Origin: Bifidobacterium sp. ESL0704
GTDB lineage: Bacteria; Actinomycetota; Actinomycetes; Actinomycetales; Bifidobacteriaceae
Direction of reading: 5' to 3'
Assembly (NCBI RefSeq): GCF_029392075.1
Contig: NZ_CP113929.1
Coordinates: 1,426,001-1,490,000, forward strand
Length of the DNA stretch: 64,000 nucleotides
Both the position numbers and the translations under genes were made by a program. Under the pieces are notes generated by a model. It did not search any database. It was not told the DNA's origin and worked only from the letters and a program-made list of their open reading frames with translations. Shown piece after piece: positions 45,626-54,441 of the stretch (positions are counted from its first letter, which is position 1; each line of letters starts with the position of its first letter).

Positions 45626-48600
45626 CAGTCCACTCCTTCCATCACATGTTCATAGACGTGCTCCCACGCCCCCGGCGCGTTGAAATCGACGTTGTCGGCG
45701 CGGGCTTCATCCATGGCCGCGCTCATCGCCACGAATTGCTTGGGCACGATATGAGTGAATCGGGTCTTGTTGTGCTCCCAATCGGCAAGAAGATCTTGTG
45801 CGAAAGCCGATCCGGTCTCTTCGGCGTGCCGCTTCACCAGCTGGTGAATATGTTGCGCCTGCGCGTCATCTAACGTTTCGAACAGCAGGGACCCGGACTT
45901 GAGAGCACCCGGATTGACCTTGTTCATATCCAGATCGAGCACATAGGTATGGCCTCCGGAGAAGCCGGCACCGAAGTTGCGTCCAGTGGGGCCGAGCACC
46001 ACGACGGTGCCGCCGGTCATGTATTCGCAACCGTGGTCGCCCACGCCTTCCACGACGAACGTCGCGCCGCCGTTGCGTACCGCGAAGCGCTCGCCGGCCC
46101 GCCCGGCGACGTACATCTCGCCGCTGGTGGCACCGAAGCCGGTGACGTTGCCTGCGATGACATTGGTGTGCGGGTCGAAATGCAACGCCCCGTCTACCGG
46201 GCGCACGATGACGCGTCCGCCGGAAAGCCCCTTGGCCGCATAATCGTTGACCTCGCCGTAAATGCGCAACGTCTCGCCTCGCGGGATGAACGCGCCGATG
46301 GACTGGCCTCCGGAACCACGCAACGTCATGTCGATGGTGTCGTCGGGCAGGCCTGTGGCACCGTAGCGTTTGGTGATCTCGTAGCCGACCATCGTGCCGA
46401 CGGTGCGATTGACGTTGCGAATCGGCAGGTCGAGGCGAACGGGTTCACGGTCGTCAAGTGCGGGCTTGACAAGCTCGATGAGTTTATTATCGAGCGCCTT
46501 GTCGAGCTCATGATTCTGCGCGATGGTCTGATGCAGAATCGTCCCCGGTGTCGGGCCAGCCTGGGCGAGCACGTTGGAGAGATCCACGCCATCGGATTTC
46601 CAGCGTTTGATGGCTTCGTTCTGATCAAGGCATTCGACGTGGCCGACCGCTTCTTCAAGAGAGTGGAAGCCGAGCTGCGCCAACAACTCCCGTACTTCGC
46701 GGGCGATGAACATGAAGAAGTTGACCACATATTCGGGCTTGCCGGTGTAGCGCGCCCGCAGCTCCGGATCCTGGGTGGCGATGCCCTGCGGGCAGGTGTT
46801 GAGGTTGCAGGCTCGCATCATGACGCACCCCTCGGCCATCAGCGCGGTGGTGGCGAAACCGAATTCCTCGGCACCGAGCAGCGCGGCGATGACGACGTCA
46901 CGGCCGGTCTTCAACTCACCATCACACTGCACGACGATACGCGAACGCAAACCGTTCAAGATCAAGGTCTGCTGGGTTTCAGCCAAACCGATCTCCCAAG
47001 GAGTGCCGGCGTGCTTGATCGCGTTGAGCGGAGCCGCGCCCGTGCCGCCGTCCGAACCGGAAATCAGCACGACGTCGGCATGACATTTGGCCACACCCGC
47101 AGCGACGGTTCCCACACCGAACTCGGAGACGAGCTTCACATGGATACGCGCCTTGGGATTGGCCATCTTCGCATCGTAGATCAGCTGCTTCAAATCCTCG
47201 ATCGAGTAGATGTCGTGGTGAGGCGGCGGGCTGATGAGCTCGACACCGGGGGTGGCATGGCGCACCTTGGCGATCCACGGCGGTACCTTCGCTCCGGGCA
47301 GATGACCTCCCTCGCCAGGCTTGGCTCCCTGCGCGAGCTTGATCTGCAGGTCCGTGGCATGCACGAGATAGTCGCTGGTCACGCCGAAACGCGCCGAAGC
47401 GATCTGCTTGATTCTGCTGGAACGCATGGGGTCTTCGATGCGGTCGTCGGATTCGCCGCCCTCACCGGAATTGGAACGTGCCCCGATGGAGTTCATCGCG
47501 ATGGCCAATGTCTCGTGGGCCTCTTGCGAGATAGACCCATAGCTCATCGCACCGGTCGAGAACCGCTTGACAATCTCGCTTTCCGGTTCCACTTCATCCA
47601 GCGGAATCGGCTTGCGTCCCTCGGCGAATTTCATCAATCCGCGCAAGGTCATGATGCGGTTCGACGTGTCGTTGACATGCTGAGAATATTTTTTGAACAG
47701 GCCGTAATCGCCGCGCTGGGTGGCCTGCTGCAGCAGGAAAACGGACTCGGGATCGTTCAGATGGTCCTCGCCGGTGCGACGCCATTTGTATTGGCCGCCG
47801 ACACGCAGCCTGCGGTGCGGGGTCGCCGTCCACTGATTTGGATAGGCGACACGGTGGCGTGTGGCGACTTCCTCGGCAATCTGGTCAAGCCCGATGCCGC
47901 CGACACGCGAGGTGGTGCCGGTGAAGTACTTGTCGATGACGTCCTGGTTGAGGCCCACGGCCTCGAAAAGCTGGGCGCCGCGATAGCTCATGATGGTGGA
48001 GACGCCCATCTTGCTCATGATTTTCAGCACTCCGGTGGAAAGCGCCTGACGCAGGTTCTCCACGCCTGTCTTGGCATCGACCTTGAGGAACCCGCTGCGA
48101 GCGAGGTCCTCCACGGATTCGAAGGCGAGGTAGGGGTTGACGCAGGCCGCGCCATAGGCTATCAGCAGGGCGACGTGGTGAATCTCGCGCACGTCTCCCG
48201 CTTCCACGGCCATCGAAACCTGCGTGCGGGTATGCGTGCGCAGCAAATGATGCTGCACCGCACTGGTCAGCAGCAGCGAGGGAATCGGCCCCCACGTATG
48301 GTTCGAGTCACGATCAGAGAGCACGAGGAAATTCTTGCCATCGGCGATGGCCTGATCGATCTCATCGAAAATCTCTTCAAGTCTCGCCTCGAGCGCCTGC
48401 CCTCCCCCGGCTACCTGATAAAGGCCGTGGATGACGAACGGCTTGTAGTAGCCGCCGAGCACTTTGGCACGGTCGAGACGCTTCAGCTGGGCCATCTCAT
48501 CGGAGTCGATGACCGGATTGTCGATCACGATCTTTTTGGCCGCGAGCTGCACATCCTCAAGAAGGTTCGGTTCCGGGCCGATAGCCGAAGCCAGCGAGGT

Positions 48601-50217
48601 GACGATCTCCTCACGCTCCCAATCCAGCGGCGGATTGGTGACCTGCGCGAATTTCTGGGTGAAATAGTCGAACAGCATGCGGCTGTGGTTGGAAAGCACC
48701 GGCTGAGGAGTGTCGTTGCCCATCGCGCCGATGGGCTCCTTGCCGGTGTTGGCCATCGGGGCCAGCAGAATCTTGATGTCCTCCTGCGTATAGCCGAAGG
48801 CGCGCTGGCGGCGAACCACGGAAACGTTGGAATGACGGACATGCTCACGCGCCGGCAGATCGCGCAGACGCACGGCATTGCCTTCGATCCACTTTCGATA
48901 GGGATGTTGGCCTGCCAGCTGGTGTTTGATCTCGCTGTCCTCGATCATGCGCCCTTCGAGCGTATCGATGAGGAACATCCTGCCGGGCTCGAGCCTGCCT
49001 TTGGCGACGATACGCTCCGGCTCGGTTTCGGGCAGCACTCCGGCTTCACTGGCCAATACGACATACCCGTCGTCGGTGATCTGCCAGCGGCCAGGACGGA
49101 AGCCGTTGCGGTCAAGCTGCGCGCCGACCAACCTTCCATCGGTGAAGACGATGTTGGCCGGCCCGTCCCACGGCTCGATGAGGCTGTTGTTGTACTCATA
49201 GAACGCACGCACATCGGGGTCGAGCGTCTTGTCCTTCTCCCAAGCGGGAGGCAGCATCATCAACACCGCGTGCGGCAGGCTGCGGCCCGCGAGATGCAAC
49301 AGCTCGAGGCATTCGTCGAACGTGCCGGAATCCGAATAGCCGGGGGTGGTCACCGGCAGCAGCGGCTTGAACTCCCCCAGCAATTCGCTGCTGAATTTGC
49401 CCTCGCGCGCCGAAAGCCAGTTGCGATTGCCCTGAATGGTGTTGATCTCACCGTTGTGTGCGATCATGCGGAACGGCTGCGCCAACGGCCAGCTCGGGAA
49501 GGTGTTGGTGGAGAAACGGGAATGGACGATTGCGATCCTCGTCTTCATCTTCGGCGAAAGCAGATCCGAGAAGAAACCGGTAAGCTGCATGGTGGTGAGC
49601 ATGCCCTTATAGGTGATGGTTCGCGCTGAAAGCGAGGCGAAGTAGACGCCGGCCTCGTGCTCGACGCGTTTGCGCACGCGGAAGGCCTTGCGCTCGAGGT
49701 CTATGTCTTTAAGGGGTGGCTGGCCTTGCGCCGAGGCCATGACGAGCATCTCGAAAGCCGGCATGCTGGCGAGCGCCTGCAAACCGAGCCCGTCGGGATT
49801 GGTAGGCACCGTCCGCCATGCCAGGACTTCCAGTCCCTCTTCTGCCACGATATCGGCGATTTGACGCTTTTGCTCCGCCGCATCCGCCAGACCGCGATCG
49901 AGGAAGGCGATGCCGGCCGCGTAGGATCCGGCTTCTGGCAGCGGGCAATCCGAGGGTGTTTGAATGACCGAGCGCATGAATTCATCCGGCATCGCCATGA
50001 GGATTCCGGCACCATCACCGGTGTTCTCTTCGGCACCCACTGCCCCGCGATGGTTGAGATTGACGAGCACTTCGATCGCGTCGTCGACGATTCTGCGTTC
50101 CGGTTGCTTGTTGAGGGTGGTGACCATGCCGACACCGCAGGCGTCATGCTCTCCCGCCGGGTCATACATACCGACCGCTGGATGAACCGTCAAATCAAGT
50201 GGGCTCTTACGTGTCAC
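45625..50217 (-). CDS. gltB: Glutamate synthase (NADPH) large subunit
   Basis: Uses glutamine amide and 2-oxoglutarate to make two glutamates. 1530 residues: a class II amidotransferase domain whose nucleophile is in EHDACGVGMV, followed by the central and FMN-binding synthase domains (GEGGESDDRIEDP; GSDGGTGAAPL), the [3Fe-4S] cysteines CNLNTCPQGIATQ, and the C-terminal GXGXG beta-helix (GGRVIVRP...GGTVVVLGPTGRNFGAGFSGG). The start is GTG at 50217 with GAGGTGAT upstream. The catalytic Cys is about 25 residues from the start, implying a short propeptide. Confidence 0.96.
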   Translation of the reverse strand: MTRKSPLDLTVHPAVGMYDPAGEHDACGVGMVTTLNKQPERRIVDDAIEVLVNLNHRGAVGAEENTGDGAGILMAMPDEFMRSVIQTPSDCPLPEAGSYAAGIAFLDRGLADAAEQKRQIADIVAEEGLEVLAWRTVPTNPDGLGLQALASMPAFEMLVMASAQGQPPLKDIDLERKAFRVRKRVEHEAGVYFASLSARTITYKGMLTTMQLTGFFSDLLSPKMKTRIAIVHSRFSTNTFPSWPLAQPFRMIAHNGEINTIQGNRNWLSAREGKFSSELLGEFKPLLPVTTPGYSDSGTFDECLELLHLAGRSLPHAVLMMLPPAWEKDKTLDPDVRAFYEYNNSLIEPWDGPANIVFTDGRLVGAQLDRNGFRPGRWQITDDGYVVLASEAGVLPETEPERIVAKGRLEPGRMFLIDTLEGRMIEDSEIKHQLAGQHPYRKWIEGNAVRLRDLPAREHVRHSNVSVVRRQRAFGYTQEDIKILLAPMANTGKEPIGAMGNDTPQPVLSNHSRMLFDYFTQKFAQVTNPPLDWEREEIVTSLASAIGPEPNLLEDVQLAAKKIVIDNPVIDSDEMAQLKRLDRAKVLGGYYKPFVIHGLYQVAGGGQALEARLEEIFDEIDQAIADGKNFLVLSDRDSNHTWGPIPSLLLTSAVQHHLLRTHTRTQVSMAVEAGDVREIHHVALLIAYGAACVNPYLAFESVEDLARSGFLKVDAKTGVENLRQALSTGVLKIMSKMGVSTIMSYRGAQLFEAVGLNQDVIDKYFTGTTSRVGGIGLDQIAEEVATRHRVAYPNQWTATPHRRLRVGGQYKWRRTGEDHLNDPESVFLLQQATQRGDYGLFKKYSQHVNDTSNRIMTLRGLMKFAEGRKPIPLDEVEPESEIVKRFSTGAMSYGSISQEAHETLAIAMNSIGARSNSGEGGESDDRIEDPMRSSRIKQIASARFGVTSDYLVHATDLQIKLAQGAKPGEGGHLPGAKVPPWIAKVRHATPGVELISPPPHHDIYSIEDLKQLIYDAKMANPKARIHVKLVSEFGVGTVAAGVAKCHADVVLISGSDGGTGAAPLNAIKHAGTPWEIGLAETQQTLILNGLRSRIVVQCDGELKTGRDVVIAALLGAEEFGFATTALMAEGCVMMRACNLNTCPQGIATQDPELRARYTGKPEYVVNFFMFIAREVRELLAQLGFHSLEEAVGHVECLDQNEAIKRWKSDGVDLSNVLAQAGPTPGTILHQTIAQNHELDKALDNKLIELVKPALDDREPVRLDLPIRNVNRTVGTMVGYEITKRYGATGLPDDTIDMTLRGSGGQSIGAFIPRGETLRIYGEVNDYAAKGLSGGRVIVRPVDGALHFDPHTNVIAGNVTGFGATSGEMYVAGRAGERFAVRNGGATFVVEGVGDHGCEYMTGGTVVVLGPTGRNFGAGFSGGHTYVLDLDMNKVNPGALKSGSLLFETLDDAQAQHIHQLVKRHAEETGSAFAQDLLADWEHNKTRFTHIVPKQFVAMSAAMDEARADNVDFNAPGAWEHVYEHVMEGVD

Positions 50218-50763
50218 CACAATCACCTCTAACTTCCGTGGAACCGTACCTGCGTTGCAAGTGCTTTCACAGAGTAGCGGCAAGTCATGTCAGAAATGTA
50301 TCGTTGTCCAATTTCAGACGAATTCTTCCATATTGTGGACACCCATCCAGCAACGTGAATCGTTTATGGTGATTATCTCTGCATATCGCTCTCGGCAACG
50401 ACAGCAATCACATTTCTACGGCATTTTTTGTGATTATCTCAGCACACTCACCGATGTTGCAGAGGAAATCACACAAAAGCGGTCACACATGTTGTTTACG
50501 CATACGACAAGACGTTGCTTCACGTTGAAAAGCAGAAAACATGACTCCTCATTCTGCTTTTGCACGCAGCCAGATACCATACAGCGTTGAAAAGCAGATT
50601 TTCAGCATGGAAACACTGCTTTTCAACGCAAACAATCAGGTAGCCGCGTCAAAAAGCAATATTTTGGTGCCATAAATCTGCTTTTCAACGCATTCGCCAT
50701 CCCTCGCTTTACAAGAACCGCGGGTAATCACATTGATTTAGCGGTGTTATAAAAGACTCAGTT
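50218..50763. other. 546-bp intergenic region upstream of gltB
   Basis: Contains the gltB promoter zone (50218-50500, AT-rich, no operator firmly recognised), the three-unit 62-bp inverted-repeat array at 50523-50690, and the 73 bp 3' of hemW. A rightward open frame at 50255-50590 is present but has no ribosome site and unusual composition. Confidence 0.5.
50523..50690. repeat. Tandem 62-bp inverted-repeat array (family C)
   Basis: CGTTGAAAAGCAG at 50523 and 50585, with variant CGTCAAAAAGCAA at 50647. Its complement CTGCTTTTCAACG lies at 50616 and 50678, with variant CTGCTTTTGCACG at 50554. Each arm is 13 bp with 18 bp between, so the motif alternates in orientation every 31 bp. The array is 3' of hemW. 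Confidence 0.85.
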
Positions 50764-52131
50764 TCACCATCCGCAGATGTCGAGCACCTCGGCGATCAGT
50801 GTATCGTTGAGCAACCGTCCCTTGCCGGTGGGAACGATGCGATTATCGTCACAGACCTCGATCAGCCCGTCTCGTTCGATATCGTTGAGCCGGCTGCGGT
50901 CGACAGTATGCCCGGACGCCTGGTCGATACGCGAAATATCAAGCCCCTCATGCAGACGCAGACCGAGCATCACCGTCTCCTCGAGGTTCTCCTCGTGGGT
51001 AATGGCCTCGCTGCCAGCCCACGGCACGCTACCCGCATGCATCGCTTCTGCCCATTTGCGCGGATGCGCGATGTCCCACGCGCGGACGCCGAACTGGCTG
51101 GCATCCGATTGACCGTCGCTTGCTGTGCCGAACGCTTCATCTTCACCAGTCTGCTCGGCTTTCGAGAGGTCAACAACCTTGATGCGGGCATTAGTCGCAT
51201 TGCCGTCAGCCGCGGCAACAACCTTTCTGAATCCATCTTCGTCGATATCGCGAACGCTGGAAACCACATGTTCCTGCCACGCGCCAACGTTCGACGTGCG
51301 ATAGTGCGAATGCGCTCCGGGGCCGATACCAGTCCAATCGACGTTGCGCCAGTAGCCCAGGTTATGCCGGCTCTCATAGCCCGGCCGCGCCCAGTTCGAA
51401 ATCTCGTACCATTGCAGGCCGGCCTGTTGGAAAAGGTCATCGGCGATCTCGTACTTGGCGGCCTCGTCGTCGTCATCGGGCTTGGCGATGGTGCCGGCCT
51501 TGATCTGCCGCCCCATCTTGGTGGTCGGCTCAACGGTCAACGCGTACGCCGAGATGTGGTTAACGCCAAGTTCGATGGCCGTCTCGACCGATGTGCGCCA
51601 ATCGGCTATGCTCTCTCCGGGAGCGCCATAGATGAGGTCGACGCTGGAACGCAGGCCGACCCTGTTCGCCGCCTTCACCCCGGCAGTGACGTTGGCCGGC
51701 GTGTGGGTGCGGTCAAGCGTTTTCAAAACGTGGGGGACAGCCGATTGCATCCCGAACGAGATACGGGTGAATCCCGCAGCCGCCAAGGTCTCCAAGTACC
51801 GCTCATCGACAGTGTCGGGATTGGCTTCGGTGGTGATTTCCGCGCCGTCCTCGATGCCCCACGTTTCACGCACCGCACGCAGCATCCGACCAAGGTCATC
51901 CGCCGGCAGCAACGTCGGCGTCCCTCCCCCGAAGAACACCGTCGATGCCGCCGGTTCGTCGATGCCGTGCCGCTGCTGCCAGACGTGCACCAACCGCATT
52001 TCATCAATGACAAGGTTCGCGTAATTGCCACGCGACGCGCCACCACCCATATCGACGGCCGTATACGTGTTGAAATCGCAGTACCCGCACCGCCGATAGC
52101 AAAACGGCACATGAATATACACTTCGAACAT
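50764..52131 (-). CDS. hemW: Radical SAM heme chaperone HemW-like (oxygen-independent coproporphyrinogen oxidase family)
   Basis: 455 residues beginning FEVYIHVPFCYRRCGYCDFNTY, with the CxxxCxxC [4Fe-4S] radical SAM motif. FFGGGTPTLLPADDL, EITTEANPDTVDE and RISFGMQSAVPHVLKTLDRTH follow, and the HemN-like C-terminal region (EETVMLGLRLHEGLD). The cysteine preceding CxxxC typical of true HemN is absent, favouring HemW. Inserts such as AADGNATNARIKVVDLSKAEQTGEDEAFG lengthen it. There is no Shine-Dalgarno site; a TAAACT box eight bases before the ATG suggests a leaderless mRNA. Confidence 0.88.
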   Translation of the reverse strand: MFEVYIHVPFCYRRCGYCDFNTYTAVDMGGGASRGNYANLVIDEMRLVHVWQQRHGIDEPAASTVFFGGGTPTLLPADDLGRMLRAVRETWGIEDGAEITTEANPDTVDERYLETLAAAGFTRISFGMQSAVPHVLKTLDRTHTPANVTAGVKAANRVGLRSSVDLIYGAPGESIADWRTSVETAIELGVNHISAYALTVEPTTKMGRQIKAGTIAKPDDDDEAAKYEIADDLFQQAGLQWYEISNWARPGYESRHNLGYWRNVDWTGIGPGAHSHYRTSNVGAWQEHVVSSVRDIDEDGFRKVVAAADGNATNARIKVVDLSKAEQTGEDEAFGTASDGQSDASQFGVRAWDIAHPRKWAEAMHAGSVPWAGSEAITHEENLEETVMLGLRLHEGLDISRIDQASGHTVDRSRLNDIERDGLIEVCDDNRIVPTGKGRLLNDTLIAEVLDICGW

Positions 52132-52139
52132 AACGTTTC

Positions 52140-52145
52140 AGTTTA
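52140..52145 (-). promoter_or_regulatory. -10 box (TAAACT) of a probably leaderless hemW mRNA
   Basis: Read leftward, TAAACT ends eight bases before the hemW ATG, the same spacing as the TATAAA box before the LysR gene. No ribosome-binding purine run lies between. Confidence 0.35.
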
Positions 52146-52348
52146 GCGCGAGGCACACATTTTTATGACAATTCCAAAGCGACATTAGTGTCACAAAAGA
52201 TACGATTTTGTAACCAATCACACGTAGCCTCTCATCACTACTTGATTGCGCACCGGTTAAAAATTAAATCATGAGTTCCATCAACTTACATTGAATTCGT
52301 TCGAAACACGAAATATCATCATGGATAAAGACCTCAAAGGAGACTAAA

Positions 52349-53209
52349 ATGTCTGAAGACGATATGGCTGACCGTCAACAACCAGTGTATTGGAATTATT
52401 TATCGCAAACAGGCCAATTTTACTCTTGCGATTATTTCTGCACGCCCTATAGAGATCCCGACACATATAATCCAAAACTTTACAAAGACATATTACAAGT
52501 TTATAACCATAGAAGAAAGACGATGAAATTGGACTTGCCAAAGTTATCATTGTCAGAAACGAATAAACCATATTTAAAAGACGACAACAAAAAACGTTAC
52601 AGTACGGATGGGATCGGGCCTTCTCGTCATTATGCGGAACAAGCAAGTCTTACCTATTGCGACGTCGCAAAGTTTTTAACATGGTCAAGAACCATTGGCG
52701 GCCACATGCTATGGCCCCGCCATCCTGGTTCAATTAATACCCGAAGAGGGAATATTGCTCTCAGAGATAGGATAGATTTAGCTCTTTACGAAATTAAAGA
52801 ATTTATGAATCTGTATCTTCATAATAATCTTAAAAAAGATGATAAAGGTCGCACCATCGTATTTAGCACTCATCTAAGATGTATTATTCAGAACGAAGAT
52901 GAGGACTGGCTTAAAAGATTCCAAAATCCAAAATCATCACAATCATGGTTCCAAAACTTTATTGATTTTTGGAAACTAGAAGACTTTGTAACTAAAAATT
53001 ATGAGGTTATGTCACTCGAAAAATGCGATATAGAAGAAATTCGAAAACGGACATGCTGTCAAGAACATCTAGTAAACCCTGATTCTTACGGAAAAGGTAA
53101 TAGAATAGGCAACCGAACAAACTTTCTTCACTATTCAGAAAATCTGAAAATCATAATTACTAAACGAACTCAAAAACTCAACGCAATTCTCAACGACAAG
53201 TACGAATAA
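52349..53209 (+). CDS. AT-rich orphan gene, uncharacterised protein (286 aa)
   Basis: Not assignable to a family. Starts with ATG at 52349, seven bases after AAAGGAGAC. The protein is soluble, rich in Asn, Lys, Tyr and Trp. It contains LTWSRTIGGHMLWPRHPGSINTRRGNIALRDRIDLALYEIKEFM and ENLKIIITKRTQKLNAIL. Base composition and codon use (AAA, AAT, ATT, TTA) differ sharply from all neighbours, a strong sign of horizontal acquisition. It stands alone between hemW and a long inverted repeat. The gap 52146-52348 is AT-rich and probably holds its promoter. Confidence 0.8.
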   Translation: MSEDDMADRQQPVYWNYLSQTGQFYSCDYFCTPYRDPDTYNPKLYKDILQVYNHRRKTMKLDLPKLSLSETNKPYLKDDNKKRYSTDGIGPSRHYAEQASLTYCDVAKFLTWSRTIGGHMLWPRHPGSINTRRGNIALRDRIDLALYEIKEFMNLYLHNNLKKDDKGRTIVFSTHLRCIIQNEDEDWLKRFQNPKSSQSWFQNFIDFWKLEDFVTKNYEVMSLEKCDIEEIRKRTCCQEHLVNPDSYGKGNRIGNRTNFLHYSENLKIIITKRTQKLNAILNDKYE

Positions 53210-53228
53210 AACATCAAAGAACAATCGA

Positions 53229-53287
53229 TCAATCGTGCTGGTCTTTACCGTCAACCTATGAGAAAAAATAAAGACCAGCACGATTGA
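53229..53287. repeat. 19-bp perfect inverted repeat after the AT-rich gene
   Basis: TCAATCGTGCTGGTCTTTA (53229-53247) pairs perfectly with 53269-53287, with a 21-bp loop containing a run of A. It lies 19 bp after the stop codon. It can serve as a terminator, but no U-run follows on the plus strand; the loop A-run would give U's for leftward transcripts only before the second arm. Confidence 0.7.
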
Positions 53288-53351
53288 ATCCATATCTTAA
53301 TCTTAAACACCACTTAAAAGCAAACGATTTCCAACGCTAACCTCAAACTCG

Positions 53352-53683
53352 TCATTCCAACTCGAAAGCGTACATCAGCACCAAATCGATGACTACGATG
53401 ATGATATAAATAATTCCCGCGCGCTTGCCGAAATCGAAAAGAAACCAGAGGCGCCAACAGCATAAACGCCAACCTCCAATGCTAGCTTACCTTGGCCCTG
53501 GGCCACATGTGGCGACCCCGGGGCACCATATCTGGCCCAGACCAGCACGAGTACTATGCCAATGATGATCCATAACGCTTTCTGCCAGACACGAGGAGCC
53601 AAAAAGTCGCCACCCAAGACCAAACCGAACACTGTACCTATCTCAAGGCAAAAGCGAACCGCCGCAACTACCATTGGCGCCAT
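53352..53683 (-). pseudogene. YrdB/DUF2568-like membrane protein, frameshifted
   Basis: The first frame runs from ATG 53683 (GGGAGG six bases upstream) to a stop at 53393: MAPMVVAAVRFCLEIGTVFGLV...VWARYGAPGSPHVAQGQGKLALEVGVYAVGA, a DUF2568-type protein. After VYAVGA the frame becomes polar. In another frame the sequence continues LWFLFDFGKRAGIIYIIIVVIDLVLMYAFELE and stops at 53352, exactly the hydrophobic C-terminus expected. One missing base near 53446-53454 explains it; this is either a real mutation or a sequencing error. Confidence 0.75.
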
Positions 53684-53754
53684 TCCCAACCTCCCTTTAT
53701 TTTCAGTACTTTCCTAACATGGCCGCGCTGCCTTCACCCTGATACGAGGAACAA

Positions 53755-54441
53755 TCATACCCACGCAAAATCTGTGTCAGAGCCAGCACCTATTTCAAAA
53801 TGGTATTTGGCGATACCCAGATCGGTGCGGGTGCAGGGGCCTAAGCCGGCTTTGGCTTCGACAGAGCGACCATCAGGCTGCAGGGTGAACGTGAATTTTT
53901 GCTGGTTCAGCGATGTCGGCGCGAGAAGCGCGGCCTGAACGCCATTGCGGAACCATGTCGGCGTATCCATGCCTTCCGGCACACGCGCGACCTGCTCATA
54001 CCGTTTCGACTTGTGCTGATGGCCATGGTTGACGCCATAACCGAAAACAATGGCGAATCTCGGGCGTTCCCCGCCCTCCAACGCCACATGTTTACGCAGA
54101 TGCCTGCCAAATTGCCGGACCCAGCCGGTGTCCAATCCGAGCTGAGTGGCGCGAAGCAAGACGTGAGCGCCATAATAGCCACAGCGCTCTTCCCATCCGT
54201 TAGTACCATCAGAAACAATCGCGACAAGGTTGCGCGCGTTCTTGTAGATGCCGTAATCGGTCAGAAAACCCTCAAATGCGGCAGGATCATTGAGCTTAAG
54301 CTGCATACTCAAGTTGCCTTCGCGATTGCACCGCTCAATCGTCCGCTGCAGTTCATCGGCAACATCCTGCGCAACCGGCTTGTCGGTGTAATGCCGAACC
54401 ACATGCCGCGCATGAATCGCCTCATCCAACCTCATCGTCAT
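53755..54441 (-). CDS. Nitroreductase-family flavoprotein
   Basis: 228 residues of the putative nitroreductase fold: LDEAIHARHVVRHYTDKPV at the N-terminus (FMN phosphate region), CGYYGAHVLLRATQLGLDTGWV, RPRFAIVFGYG and a C-terminal substrate-side region (APTSLNQQKFTFTL...LGIAKYHFEIGA). Most like the TM1586-type nitroreductases rather than the classical NfsB group. ATG 54441 has AAGGGCGGA upstream. Physiological substrate unknown. Confidence 0.85.
   Translation of the reverse strand: MTMRLDEAIHARHVVRHYTDKPVAQDVADELQRTIERCNREGNLSMQLKLNDPAAFEGFLTDYGIYKNARNLVAIVSDGTNGWEERCGYYGAHVLLRATQLGLDTGWVRQFGRHLRKHVALEGGERPRFAIVFGYGVNHGHQHKSKRYEQVARVPEGMDTPTWFRNGVQAALLAPTSLNQQKFTFTLQPDGRSVEAKAGLGPCTRTDLGIAKYHFEIGAGSDTDFAWV

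Noticed and set aside
45949-49629. A 1226-codon open frame on the plus strand opposite gltB
   Set aside because: It is the complement of a clearly real glutamate synthase; the translation is low-complexity His/Asp/Arg-rich, as expected for antisense of high-GC coding DNA, and has no ribosome site.
50255-50590. A 111-codon rightward frame upstream of gltB
   Set aside because: No ribosome site, odd Cys/Ser/Arg composition, and it runs into the hairpin array.
50523-50690. CRISPR array
   Set aside because: Conserved parts are only 13 bp and alternate in orientation, spacers are 18 bp, there are three units, and no cas genes are present.
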